Positions 53,374 to 61,730 of a stretch of DNA of 64,000 bases are shown here, in pieces. Every line of letters begins with the position of its first letter. Position 1 is the stretch's first letter. Source of the DNA: CAVXHQ01 sp963789535 (GTDB lineage Bacteria; Pseudomonadota; Alphaproteobacteria; Rhodobacterales; Rhodobacteraceae); the NCBI GenBank assembly GCA_963789535.1, contig CAWBKU010000003.1, positions 360,251 through 424,250 on the forward strand. The letters are read 5' to 3'. The notes under the pieces are model-generated. The model had not been told where the DNA came from. It searched no databases and saw only the letters and a list, made by a program, of their open reading frames with translations. The translations under genes were made by a program, and so were the position numbers.

Positions 53374-54477
53374 TCAGGGGGCGCCGGTCTGGCCGAGGGC
53401 CAGCGTGGCGCCGGTTTCCGCGTCGAACAGGTGGACGCGGTCGATACCGAGCCGGAAGGACATCTCCTCCATGTCCTCCACGACGCGGGGTTGCTGCATG
53501 CGCGCGGTCAGGGCGTGGCCCTGGTGGCGCAGGAACAGCAGCGTCTCGTTGCCGAGCATTTCCGTCAGCTCGACCGTGGCGCGGAACGTGACGCCGTTGT
53601 CGGGCCGCACGCCATGGCCCTCGGGGACGATATCCTCGGGGCGCACGCCGAGCGTCACCGTCCGCCCGTCGCGCAGGCCGCCAAAGCGGTCCCGTGACAG
53701 CGGCACGTTCAGGCCGGGGGCGGCGAAGGCACCGCCCTTGATCCGCCCCGCGACGAAATTCATCGGCGGCGTGCCGATGAAGCCGGCGACGAAAAGGCTC
53801 GCCGGGGCGCCGAACACCTCCATCGGGGTGCCCTGCTGCGCGATCCGCCCGTCCTTCATCACCACGACGATATCGGCCAGCGTCATCGCCTCGATCTGGT
53901 CATGGGTGACGTAGATCGTCGTTACCTTGAGGCGGTGCTGCAACCGCTTGATTTCCAGACGCATCTGGCTGCGCAGCTTGGCGTCGAGGTTGCTCAGCGG
54001 TTCGTCGAACAGGAACACCTGCGGCTCGCGCACGATGGCGCGGCCCATGGCGACGCGCTGGCGCTGGCCGCCCGACAGGTTGGCAGGCCTGCGGTCCATA
54101 TAGGGGCCGAGTTCGAGGATGGCTGCGGCGGCGTCGACCCGGGCGTCGATCTGCGCCGCCGTCATCCCCGCGAGGCGGAGTGAAAAGGCGAGGTTCCTGC
54201 GCACGCTCATGTGCGGATAGAGGGCGTAGGACTGAAACACCATCGCCGTGCGCCGCTCGCGCGAGGGCAGGTCGTTGGCCAGTTCGCCGCCGATCCGCAA
54301 CTCGCCGTGGCTTATCGTCTCGAGGCCCGCGATCATCCGCAGCGTCGTCGACTTGCCGCAGCCCGACGGACCGACGAGCACCATGAACGTCCCGTCCGGC
54401 ACCTCGAGCGAGATGCCCCGGACGCCGACGTGCCCGCCGTAGACCTTGTAGATGTCGCGCAGGCTGACCCCGGCCAT
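53374..54477 (-). CDS. Carbohydrate ABC transporter ATPase (UgpC/MalK type)
   Basis: A 367-residue ATPase: Walker A GPSGCGKSTTLR, signature LSGGQRQRVAMGRAIV, Walker B VFLFDEPLSNLDAKLR, H loop VTHDQIEAMTLAD and a C-terminal TOBE/OB domain from about residue 240 (VTLGVRPEDIVPEG). First gene of the minus-strand operon, divergent from the LacI regulator across 176 bp containing a candidate operator. Confidence 0.92.
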   Translation of the reverse strand: MAGVSLRDIYKVYGGHVGVRGISLEVPDGTFMVLVGPSGCGKSTTLRMIAGLETISHGELRIGGELANDLPSRERRTAMVFQSYALYPHMSVRRNLAFSLRLAGMTAAQIDARVDAAAAILELGPYMDRRPANLSGGQRQRVAMGRAIVREPQVFLFDEPLSNLDAKLRSQMRLEIKRLQHRLKVTTIYVTHDQIEAMTLADIVVVMKDGRIAQQGTPMEVFGAPASLFVAGFIGTPPMNFVAGRIKGGAFAAPGLNVPLSRDRFGGLRDGRTVTLGVRPEDIVPEGHGVRPDNGVTFRATVELTEMLGNETLLFLRHQGHALTARMQQPRVVEDMEEMSFRLGIDRVHLFDAETGATLALGQTGAP

Positions 54478-54594
54478 CGGTCAGCGGCCGCGCGGATGCG
54501 GTGTCGGGTCGGTCGTCACCATATCCTCCCTGATCTTGCCCTCACCAAGCCACAGCCCGCGACGGGTTGTCATCCCAAACCGTCGGCCTATCTA

Positions 54595-54605
54595 TCATTT
54601 CACCT
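54595..54605. promoter_or_regulatory. Candidate LacI-family operator, copy 1
   Basis: TCATTTCACCT (54595-54605), followed by CATTTGCCGTCA, lies between the divergent ATPase and LacI genes. The same 11-mer recurs at 55745-55755 before the MocD-like gene. The shared sequence in the two control regions of one locus suggests binding of the local regulator. Confidence 0.45.
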
Positions 54606-54653
54606 CATTTGCCGTCATTACCACGACGAGCGGAACACGAATCGGGGGGGCCG

Positions 54654-55706
54654 ATGTCACGCAAGACCATCGCCGACCTCGCCGCCGCCGCGGGCGTCAG
54701 CGTCTCGACCGTCGACCGTCTGATGAACGGACGCCACCCGGTCCGCGCCGCCACCGCCGAGCACATCCTCGCCGTCGCCGACCGTATCGGGTTCTACGCC
54801 GCGCCCTCGATCCGCGACCGGGTGACGACGCGGCGCGCCGACCTCACCCTGGGCGTGGTTCTGCACCAGAGCTATCGCCCGTTCTATGCCGAACTCGGCC
54901 GCGCCATCGAGGCGGCCGCGGCGGACTTTGCCGAGGCGCGCGTCAGGGCACGCATCGTGCATGCCGACGACCTCGCCCCCGAGGCGATCGCCGCGGCCCT
55001 GCTGCGGGTCGGCGCGCGGGCCGACGTGGTGGCCGTCGTCGCGGCGCAGCATCCGCTCATCTCGCGCGCCATCGACACGCTGGCCGACCAGGGGGTCGCC
55101 ACGGTTGCCCTCATCTCGGAACTCTCGGCGCGGGGGCCGGTCGGCTATGTCGGCACCGATGGCGCCAAGATCGGGCGGACAGCCGCGTGGATGCTGGACC
55201 GGGTCTGTCAGCGGGCCGGACGGATCGGCATCATCCTCGGCTCGCACCGCTACCGCTGCCACGAGTTGAACGAGATCGCCTTTCGCTCCTACATGCGAGA
55301 GCATCGGCCGGACCTCGTGCTGACCGAGCCGGTGAGCAATTTCGAGGACCGCGCCCTTGCCGAGCGTGTAACCCTCGACCTGCTGGACCGCGAGCCCGAC
55401 CTGCGCGGCATCTTCATCTGCGGCGGGGCCGTGAGCGGGGTCGTGGCGGCCCTGCGCCGGGCCCGGGCACCGTTCGCGGTGCCTGCCGTGGCGCACGAAC
55501 TTTCGGACGACCGGCGGCAGGCCCTGATCGACGGCTATCTCACGCTGGTGCTCGCCACGCCGGTGCGCCTGATGGCGCAGAGCCTCGTCGCGGCCGCCCT
55601 CGGGGCGCGGGACCGGCACGGCGCCGGAACCGAGTTCCACCGGACCGCGGCGCACAGCATCGCCGAACGCGTTCCTTTCGATCTCTTCACCAGCGAGAAC
55701 CTCTGA
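54654..55706 (+). CDS. LacI family transcriptional regulator
   Basis: A 350-residue repressor. The N-terminal helix-turn-helix (residues 3-25, RKTIADLAAAAGVSVSTVDRLMNG) is followed by the hinge and a periplasmic-binding-protein-like ligand domain (about 60-340) with TLGVVLHQSYRPFYAELGRAIEAA and GRIGIILGSHRYRCHELNE, the sugar-ABC-type ligand fold. ATG 54654 follows a GGGGGGG ribosome site. It probably senses the imported carbohydrate or a product and controls the flanking operons. Confidence 0.9.
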   Translation: MSRKTIADLAAAAGVSVSTVDRLMNGRHPVRAATAEHILAVADRIGFYAAPSIRDRVTTRRADLTLGVVLHQSYRPFYAELGRAIEAAAADFAEARVRARIVHADDLAPEAIAAALLRVGARADVVAVVAAQHPLISRAIDTLADQGVATVALISELSARGPVGYVGTDGAKIGRTAAWMLDRVCQRAGRIGIILGSHRYRCHELNEIAFRSYMREHRPDLVLTEPVSNFEDRALAERVTLDLLDREPDLRGIFICGGAVSGVVAALRRARAPFAVPAVAHELSDDRRQALIDGYLTLVLATPVRLMAQSLVAAALGARDRHGAGTEFHRTAAHSIAERVPFDLFTSENL

Positions 55707-55731
55707 GGATGTGACGCCCCATGAGGGCTTT

Positions 55732-55755
55732 TGACGCATCGGCGTCATTTCACCT
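55732..55755. promoter_or_regulatory. Candidate LacI-family operator, copy 2, with palindrome
   Basis: A perfect inverted repeat TGACGC-ATCG-GCGTCA (55732-55747) runs directly into TCATTTCACCT (55745-55755), the 11-mer shared with 54595-54605. It abuts the -35 of the MocD-like gene promoter, the right position for repression. Confidence 0.5.
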
Positions 55756-55784
55756 TGAGATACCCCGCGCCCTGATTCCATAAT
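55755..55784 (+). promoter_or_regulatory. Promoter of the MocD-like gene
   Basis: TTGAGA (55755-55760) and CATAAT (55779-55784) are separated by 18 bp. Transcription would start near 55791, which favours translation from ATG 55840 over ATG 55798. Confidence 0.5.
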
Positions 55785-55839
55785 CCCGCACATCGTCATG
55801 CCGCGTCGCGCCCCCGTGCACCGCCCAGAAAGTCAGGCC

Positions 55840-56910
55840 ATGCCCCCTTCCGACTATGACCTCCTCGGCCCGCGCGGCGTCGCCGCCGTCGAGACCGGCC
55901 TTGCCACCGCCGAATGGTATCACACCGAGGTCGAGCGCAAGACGATGCGCGATCTGATGCGCCGCCGCGACGGGCCGGCGCTGGTGAATACCGCGATCTG
56001 GCTCGGCACGCTCGTCGTTACCGGCATCGCCGTCGCGCTCCTCTGGCCCTCGTGGTGGGCGCTGCCGCCGCTCCTCGTCTATGCGGTCCTGTATGGCTCG
56101 GGCGGTGACGCCCGCTGGCACGAATGCGGCCATGGCACCGCGTTCAAGACCGACTGGATGAACCAGGTCGTCTATCACATCGCCTCGTTCATGATCGTGC
56201 GCAATCCGGTTGCCTGGCGGTGGAGCCACGCGCGCCACCATACCGACACGATCATCGTCGGCCGCGACCCCGAAATCGCGATCATGCGTCCGCCGGACCT
56301 CGCGAAACTCATCCTCAACGTCTTTGGCATCCCCGACACGCTGGCAGGCTGGGCCACGATGCTGCGCAATGCGCGCGGGCACCTGAGCGACGCCGAAAAG
56401 TCCTATGTCCCGCCAAGCGAGCAGCCCGGGATCGTGTCCGTGGCCCGGATCTGGTGCGCGATCTATGCGGCCTGCATCGCGCTGGCCGTCGCCACCGGGT
56501 CATGGGTGCCGATCGTGCTCGTCATCTTTCCAAAGCTGTTCGGCTCCTGGCACCTCATCCTGCTGGGGGTGCTGCAACACGCGGGCCTCGCCGAAGACGT
56601 GCTCGACCACCGGATGAATACGCGGACCGTCTATATCAATCCGGTAAGCCGGTTCATCTATCTGAACATGAACTATCATGTGGAGCATCACATGTTCCCG
56701 ATGGTGCCGTTCCACGCCCTGCCGCGCCTGCATGCCCTCATCAAGGACGACCTGCCCGCGCCGAACCCCTCGATCCTGGCCGCCTACCGCGAGGTCTGGC
56801 CGGTGCTGCGGCGCCAGTTGCGCCACGAGACGCATTTCCTCAGGCGCGCCCTGCCACCGACCGCGCGGCCCTATCGCGAGGATTTGCACGTCGCGGCACT
56901 GGGCGGCTGA
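55840..56910 (+). CDS. MocD-like fatty acid desaturase family oxygenase
   Basis: A 356-residue membrane di-iron enzyme. Three His boxes are visible: HECGH (94-98), HARHH (130-134) and HVEHH (280-284), with hydrophobic helices at about 50-90 and 205-245. The N terminus AAVETGLATAEWYHTEVERKTM is like MocD, which with ferredoxin MocE oxidatively demethylates the rhizopine 3-O-methyl-scyllo-inosamine. Together with the Rieske gene in the divergent operon this suggests O-demethylation or hydroxylation of a cyclitol or related compound. Substrate not proven. An alternative ATG at 55798 would add 14 residues but lacks leader space. Confidence 0.8.
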   Translation: MPPSDYDLLGPRGVAAVETGLATAEWYHTEVERKTMRDLMRRRDGPALVNTAIWLGTLVVTGIAVALLWPSWWALPPLLVYAVLYGSGGDARWHECGHGTAFKTDWMNQVVYHIASFMIVRNPVAWRWSHARHHTDTIIVGRDPEIAIMRPPDLAKLILNVFGIPDTLAGWATMLRNARGHLSDAEKSYVPPSEQPGIVSVARIWCAIYAACIALAVATGSWVPIVLVIFPKLFGSWHLILLGVLQHAGLAEDVLDHRMNTRTVYINPVSRFIYLNMNYHVEHHMFPMVPFHALPRLHALIKDDLPAPNPSILAAYREVWPVLRRQLRHETHFLRRALPPTARPYREDLHVAALGG

Positions 56911-56937
56911 GGCGGCGCGGCGCCGCGGGATCCTCGA

Positions 56938-58032
56938 TCAAGGGCGGCCGGCCTTTGCCAGAGTGACCGCCGCGTCATCGGTCAACACCACCATGCCGGC
57001 GGTCGGCAGGCTGATGTCCATGACGCTGCCGATGGCGGGCGGCGGTGTGCCGGCGCGGTTGAAGGTGTCGAGCGTCAGGGACTGCCCGTCGACATCGGCG
57101 GTGATGCGGATGATCGCGCCGAGGAACTGAACCTCCGCGATACGCCCCCGAAGCGTCAGGTCGCCCGGCGCACCGGCGCCGAGGGTCGCGGCCTCGGGCC
57201 GCATCGCCAGCATCGCCACGGTCCCCCGCGCCGCCTCGACCGGGCGGCCGAGCAGGAGGGGCGTATCGCCCAGAGTGACAGCGCCGGTCGCGGGATCGTC
57301 GACGACCACGTCAAAGGTGTTCAGCGTGCCGACGAACCCCGCGACGAAGCGCGTGGCGGGGGTGTTGTAGATCTCGAACGGCGTACCGATCTGGTCGGCG
57401 CGCCCGCCGGTCATGACGACGACCCGGTCCGACATCGACAGCGCCTCTTCCTGATCGTGGGTCACGAAGATCGTGGTGATGCCGAGGCGCTGCTGGATCT
57501 CGCGGATCTCGCGGCGCAGGCTGGCGCGGATCTTGGCGTCGAGGGCCGACAGCGGCTCGTCGAGGAGCAGCACCTTGGGCCGCACCGCCAGTGCCCGGGC
57601 AAGGGCAACGCGCTGTTGCTGGCCGCCCGACAACTGGAACGGATAGCGGTTCCCGAGGTCCGAGAGGCCGATGAGCGACAGCATTTCGGCGACACGGTCC
57701 GCCGTCTCGCGCCGGTCCGTGCCCGCGACCTTGAGGCCGAAGGCGACGTTCTGCGCCACGGTCAAGTTCGGGAACAGCGCATAGGCCTGAAACACCATGC
57801 CGATGTTGCGCTGGTTCGGACGCAGGCCGACCACGTCGACGCCGTCGATGCGGATGCTGCCCGCCGACGGCGTCTCGAACCCGCCGACCATGCGCAGCAC
57901 GGTCGTCTTGCCGCATCCCGACGGGCCGAGCAGCGACACGAACTCGCCCTTGTCGATGCCGAGGCTGAAATCCCGGACGACGCGGTTCGCGCCAAAGGAT
58001 TTCTCGAGGTTGGCGATGTCGAGGAATGCCAT
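56938..58032 (-). CDS. AfuC/FbpC-type ABC transporter ATPase
   Basis: A 364-residue ATPase of the iron/polyamine/phosphonate (POT) type: Walker A GPSGCGKTTVLR, signature LSGGQQQRVALARALA, Walker B VLLLDEPLSALDAKIR, H loop VTHDQEEALSMSD and a TOBE domain (about 245-350) with MLAMRPEAATLG. Last gene of a four-gene minus-strand operon (binding protein, two permeases, ATPase). It converges with the MocD-like gene, 27 bp apart. Confidence 0.9.
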   Translation of the reverse strand: MAFLDIANLEKSFGANRVVRDFSLGIDKGEFVSLLGPSGCGKTTVLRMVGGFETPSAGSIRIDGVDVVGLRPNQRNIGMVFQAYALFPNLTVAQNVAFGLKVAGTDRRETADRVAEMLSLIGLSDLGNRYPFQLSGGQQQRVALARALAVRPKVLLLDEPLSALDAKIRASLRREIREIQQRLGITTIFVTHDQEEALSMSDRVVVMTGGRADQIGTPFEIYNTPATRFVAGFVGTLNTFDVVVDDPATGAVTLGDTPLLLGRPVEAARGTVAMLAMRPEAATLGAGAPGDLTLRGRIAEVQFLGAIIRITADVDGQSLTLDTFNRAGTPPPAIGSVMDISLPTAGMVVLTDDAAVTLAKAGRP

Positions 58033-59132
58033 CAGGCCTGCGCCCTCTTGTGCCTGGACAGCCGGGAAACCGTCTGGATCAGGCCCATGCAGGCCCAGGT
58101 GATGGCGAATGCGATGACCGCCAGCGCCGCAGGTTCGTAGGCGCGGTTTGCACCCAGAAGCTGCATATAGGGGCCGAAGGCCGGTCGGTTCAGCAGAGCG
58201 GCCATGGTGAATTCTCCGATGACGATGGCAAAGGTGAGGAAGGCCCCCGACAGGACCGCGCCGAGGACGTTGGGCAGGATTATCGTGGCCATGATGCGCA
58301 GCCAGCCTGCCCCCAGCGACTGCGCCGCCTCGGTCAGGGTGGCGACGTCGATGGTGCGCAGACCGGTGTCGACCGCGCGGTACATGTAGGGAAGGGCAAG
58401 GGTGGCATAGCCGAACATCAAGAGGATGTTGGTGCCGAAGGCGGTGCCGGTGAGGGGCAGCCAACTGCTCGTGTTGTAGAGCCTGATATAGCCGAAGACG
58501 ACGACGATCGCGGGGATGACGAGGGGCAGCAGGGTGATGAACTCGACCAGAGGCCGCATTTCCGGCATCCGGAGCTGCACCCAATAGGCCGTCGGCACCA
58601 CGAGGAGCACGCCGAAGGCGATGGTGAACAGGGCCATGACGACAGAATAGCCGAACGTCGCCTGAAACGCCGGATCGGCGAGGACGACGCGGTAGGCGTC
58701 GAGCGAATAGACCCCGCGCCGCATCGACAGCGAGAATTCGGCCATGCCGATCATCGGCAGGATGAAATAGATGCAGCCGAGGGCCACCACGCCCCAGGCC
58801 AGCGCATCGCTCCGCCGGGAGGTGGCTCCGGCCGCCAGTCCCCAGGCGAAGAGCGACAGATACGACGGTGCGGCGCCCGCGTCGTCCGGCAGGGCGAGGC
58901 GCGGCAGATCGAACCCCAGCAACAAACCCAGCGCCAGCACCGTGACCGTCCCGGCCGGAAGCGCGAGCCGGCGCGCCGCAAGGGCCGCGACAGCGAAGAC
59001 GATGACTGCGGGCCAGTGGCCTGCATCGAACAGGCCGGTGGCCCCGAACAGGTTGTGGACGCCGCCGTTCAGGCTCTCGAGCGCCGAATGGATCCGGCCC
59101 ATCACCTCGACGACGACGGACACGAAGATCAT
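58032..59132 (-). CDS. ABC transporter permease with extra N-terminal helices
   Basis: A 366-residue permease, about 100 residues longer than a typical POT-family subunit (~265). The additional N-terminal part (FDAGHWPAVIVFAVAALAARR and TVLALGLLLGFDLPRLAL) holds two or three hydrophobic segments before the standard start (GCIYFILPMIGMAEFSLSMR). The EAA loop is LTEAAQSLGAGWLRIMATIILPNVLGAV. Its start overlaps the preceding permease stop (ATGA). The role of the extension is unknown. Confidence 0.85.
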   Translation of the reverse strand: MIFVSVVVEVMGRIHSALESLNGGVHNLFGATGLFDAGHWPAVIVFAVAALAARRLALPAGTVTVLALGLLLGFDLPRLALPDDAGAAPSYLSLFAWGLAAGATSRRSDALAWGVVALGCIYFILPMIGMAEFSLSMRRGVYSLDAYRVVLADPAFQATFGYSVVMALFTIAFGVLLVVPTAYWVQLRMPEMRPLVEFITLLPLVIPAIVVVFGYIRLYNTSSWLPLTGTAFGTNILLMFGYATLALPYMYRAVDTGLRTIDVATLTEAAQSLGAGWLRIMATIILPNVLGAVLSGAFLTFAIVIGEFTMAALLNRPAFGPYMQLLGANRAYEPAALAVIAFAITWACMGLIQTVSRLSRHKRAQA

Positions 59133-59995
59133 TTCAGCCACCGTTCCGACCGCAGGCGCAGCACGATGTAGAGCGTATTGGCCGCCCCGGTGATGACGAT
59201 CATCCCGAACGCCAGCGCATAGCCGAGGTTGGGCGAGCCCAGCACATCGCCCCGTATCTGCGCATAGAGCAGGATCGGCGCGATGTTGAGCGACGGCCCG
59301 GTGAGCGCGATTGCGGTGGCGACGGCGCCGAAGGCGTTGGCGAAAAGGAGCGCCATGGTCCCGAGGATCGACGGGAACAGGATCGGGAACGCCACCATGC
59401 GCCAGTATTGCAGCCGGGTCGCGCCGAGGATGTCGGCGGCCTCGCGCCATTCGCGCTTCAGGCCCTCGAGGGCGGGGGTGATGATGAGGATCATCAGGGG
59501 GATCTGAAAGAACAGGTAGGTGACGATCAGGCCGGTGCTCGACAGCAGGTTCCAGCCATAGAGGCGCAGATTGATGCCCCATTCGGTCCGCAGATACATG
59601 GTGATGAGGCCCGCGGGGCCGATCGTCGCGATGAACGCGAAGGCCAGCGGGACGCCCGCAAAATTCGACGCGACGCCGGAAAACGTCAGAAGCGGGCCTT
59701 TGACGCGCCGCGACACGCCACCCAGCGTGATCGCCGCGGCCATGGCAAAGCCGATGACGCAGCCGAGGAGTGCGGAGAGGAAAGAGATCTTCAGCGAGAC
59801 CCAATAGGCGCTGCGGATCGACGCTGTATTCAGCCCGACGATGTTGTCGAAGGTGAACCCGCCCTGCGGCGTGCGGAACGCGCCGACGACGATGTAGAGC
59901 GTCGGCAGGATCAGGAACAGCCCGGTAAACAACAGGAACGGCAGGAGGCCGACCCAGCGCAAGGCCTGCGCCCGAAGTGCCGTCGCTCCCGTCAT
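59129..59995 (-). CDS. ABC transporter permease (AfuB/PotB type)
   Basis: A 288-residue permease: first helix LLPFLLFTGLFLILPTLYIVV, periplasmic GGFTFDNIVGLNT, EAA loop REAADILGATRLQYWRMVAFPILFPSI, six helices in total. It is separated from the binding-protein gene by 73 bp containing an 11-bp hairpin, so its expression is probably lower than that of the binding protein. Confidence 0.88.
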   Translation of the reverse strand: MTGATALRAQALRWVGLLPFLLFTGLFLILPTLYIVVGAFRTPQGGFTFDNIVGLNTASIRSAYWVSLKISFLSALLGCVIGFAMAAAITLGGVSRRVKGPLLTFSGVASNFAGVPLAFAFIATIGPAGLITMYLRTEWGINLRLYGWNLLSSTGLIVTYLFFQIPLMILIITPALEGLKREWREAADILGATRLQYWRMVAFPILFPSILGTMALLFANAFGAVATAIALTGPSLNIAPILLYAQIRGDVLGSPNLGYALAFGMIVITGAANTLYIVLRLRSERWLK

Positions 59996-60016
59996 CCGCC
60001 CCTGCCCCGTCCGTGT

Positions 60017-60044
60017 GCGCCCCCCGGATCGACCCGGGGGGCGC
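60017..60044 (-). promoter_or_regulatory. Strong hairpin between binding-protein and permease genes
   Basis: GCGCCCCCCGG (60017-60027) pairs perfectly with CCGGGGGGCGC (60034-60044) around a 6-nt loop. No T run follows. Position and form match the hairpins at 42726 and 52062 in the other two importers. Confidence 0.6.
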
Positions 60045-60068
60045 GGTGTTGCTGTCGCCCGACGCGCC

Positions 60069-61172
60069 CTACTCGACGTTGGCGCCGACGACGCTGTCCC
60101 AGCCCTCGACGACCGTCACCTTGTTGGCATCGACCTGCTCGAGCGTCGGGAACACCGCCGCCTCGTAGGCCTCGGCGGGCGGCAAGGCGTCGAGAAGATC
60201 CTGCGGGATCAGGCCGTTCGCGGCGAGGTCGTTGAACCGGATCGGGTGGCAATAGCCCGCGAGCCAGCCGAGTTGACCTTCGTCGGAATAGAGATACTCC
60301 ATCCAGAGCTTCGCGGCGTTGGGCTGCGGCGCATAGGCGCTGATCGCCTGCACGTAGACACCGGCGAGCACGGCGTCGGAGGGCACGATGACCTCGACGG
60401 GCGGGTTGCCGGCCAGCGTGTCGCGCGCGGCCAGCGCGTTGTAGTCCCACTCGATGATGATCGGGGTGGTGCCCTGCGCCAGCGTGCCGGCCTTGCCGAT
60501 GACGGGGACGAAGTTGCCCATCGCGTTCAGCTCGGCAAAGAACTCGAGGCCCGCCTGCGCCGCCGCCTCGCCCGGCTCGGCGCCCATCGCCATGCCTGCG
60601 GCCATCACCGCGAGGATCGCCTGGTTCGAGGCGCGCGGATCGCCCGCCAGCGCCACGGCACCGGCATATTGCGGCTCGAGGAGTTCGGCGAAGGAGGTCG
60701 GCACGTCGTCGATGAGATCGGTATTCACGATGAACGACATCACGCCGTAGTAGTCGCCGTACCAATAGCCGTCCGGGTCCTTGGCGCCGTCCGGGATCGA
60801 GTCCCAGGTGGCGACCTGATAGGGCTGCAACAGCCCTTCGGCCATTGCCGACGGGCCGAACGACAGGCCGACGTCGATGACATCGGGCGCCTGCGGGCCG
60901 GTGTTGCCCTGATTGGCGCGGATCGCCTCGATCTCGTCGGCAGAGCCCGCGTCGGGGTTCAGCTCGTTGATCTCGATGCCGGGATAGGCGGCGCGAAATC
61001 CGTCGATGACGGCGCCGTAGCCGCACCAGTCGTGCGGCAGCGCGATGGTCGTCAGGCGTCCTTCGGCGGTGGCGGCGGCGACGAGGTCGTCCATCGACTG
61101 CGCCTGCGCGACAGGGGCGAGCATCGTAGCGGCGGCGCAGACCGACGCGAGCAGAGTTTTTCTTCTGGACAT
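60069..61172 (-). CDS. ABC transporter substrate-binding protein (AfuA/FbpA/PotD type)
   Basis: A 367-residue periplasmic protein: signal peptide (SRRKTLLASVCAAATMLAPVAQAQ), then LVAAATAEGRLTTIALPHDWCGYGAVIDGFRAAYPGIEI, the classic opening of family-1 binding proteins. PDVIDVGLSFGPSA, YGDYYGVMSFIVNTDLID and GTTPIIIEWDYNALA follow. These carry iron, phosphonates, polyamines or thiamine; the exact ligand is not evident. AGGAGA precedes ATG 61172. A perfect inverted repeat (61260-61278) upstream may be its operator. Confidence 0.88.
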   Translation of the reverse strand: MSRRKTLLASVCAAATMLAPVAQAQSMDDLVAAATAEGRLTTIALPHDWCGYGAVIDGFRAAYPGIEINELNPDAGSADEIEAIRANQGNTGPQAPDVIDVGLSFGPSAMAEGLLQPYQVATWDSIPDGAKDPDGYWYGDYYGVMSFIVNTDLIDDVPTSFAELLEPQYAGAVALAGDPRASNQAILAVMAAGMAMGAEPGEAAAQAGLEFFAELNAMGNFVPVIGKAGTLAQGTTPIIIEWDYNALAARDTLAGNPPVEVIVPSDAVLAGVYVQAISAYAPQPNAAKLWMEYLYSDEGQLGWLAGYCHPIRFNDLAANGLIPQDLLDALPPAEAYEAAVFPTLEQVDANKVTVVEGWDSVVGANVE

Positions 61173-61259
61173 GGAAGTCTCCTGTTGGGTTGCAGATGCG
61201 GGACCGTTCCGGCAGCGGTGATCCCGTTTCAAGACACCGATGTGACAGAGATACGGTCG

Positions 61260-61278
61260 CTTGCAGTTCCTTTGCAAG
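61260..61278. promoter_or_regulatory. Inverted repeat upstream of the AfuA-type gene
   Basis: CTTGCA (61260-61265) and TGCAAG (61273-61278) flank a 7-bp spacer, about 90 bp before the binding-protein ATG. The TTGCAA half overlaps a weak promoter (TTGCAA, 17 bp, GTATCT) on the minus strand, suggesting an operator. Confidence 0.4.
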
Positions 61279-61564
61279 CACGTTGCGGTGCCGGGGTCAG
61301 GGCGCCCGGGCATGGCATATTGACGCCGTCCCGCCGCAGACCGCATGAGCCGACCGGTATCCGCAGGGGAACCGCCCTGGCGACCCGGGGCAAGGTCCGA
61401 AAGGCGAGGGCGCTGCCGACCCTGCATCGCGCCACCGCCTTACCGTTCCGCCCGCCGCGTTCGGGGGAGGGCGTCGTTCGACCTAGAATTGCTCCGGTAT
61501 CCCGACCCTGCGACGGTTCTGGCAGAGCGGATGCGCCGGCGGTCTCCGTCGACCAGCCGACCGC

Positions 61565-61660
61565 GTGGCGCCCGACCGGTTGGCGCCCGACCGGGTGGCG
61601 CCAGAACAGGTGGCGCCAGAACAGGTGGCGCCCGAACAGATGGCGCCCGAACAGGTGGCG
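61565..61660 (+). repeat. 15-bp tandem repeat (minisatellite)
   Basis: Six full units and a partial one with an exact 15-bp period (unit starts 61565, 61580, 61595, 61610, 61625, 61640, 61655), consensus GTGGCGCCMGAMCAG. Each unit is five codons, so all frames read as pentapeptide repeats (VAPEQ; WRPNR; and RHLFG/W on the minus strand). The whole stretch between 61173 and 61730 otherwise contains no gene I can support. The frame WRPTG/WRQNR is open into the DCC gene, but that protein's usual N terminus starts after the repeats. Confidence 0.8.
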
Positions 61661-61730
61661 ATTGTCGCGACGCAGCGCGTTGCGGGCGTATTCCCTTGCC
61701 CGCGGCGCGCCCTTGCCGGATGGTCCGCAC

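Noticed and set aside
61565..61660. CRISPR array
   Set aside because: The 15-bp units are directly adjacent with no unique spacers.
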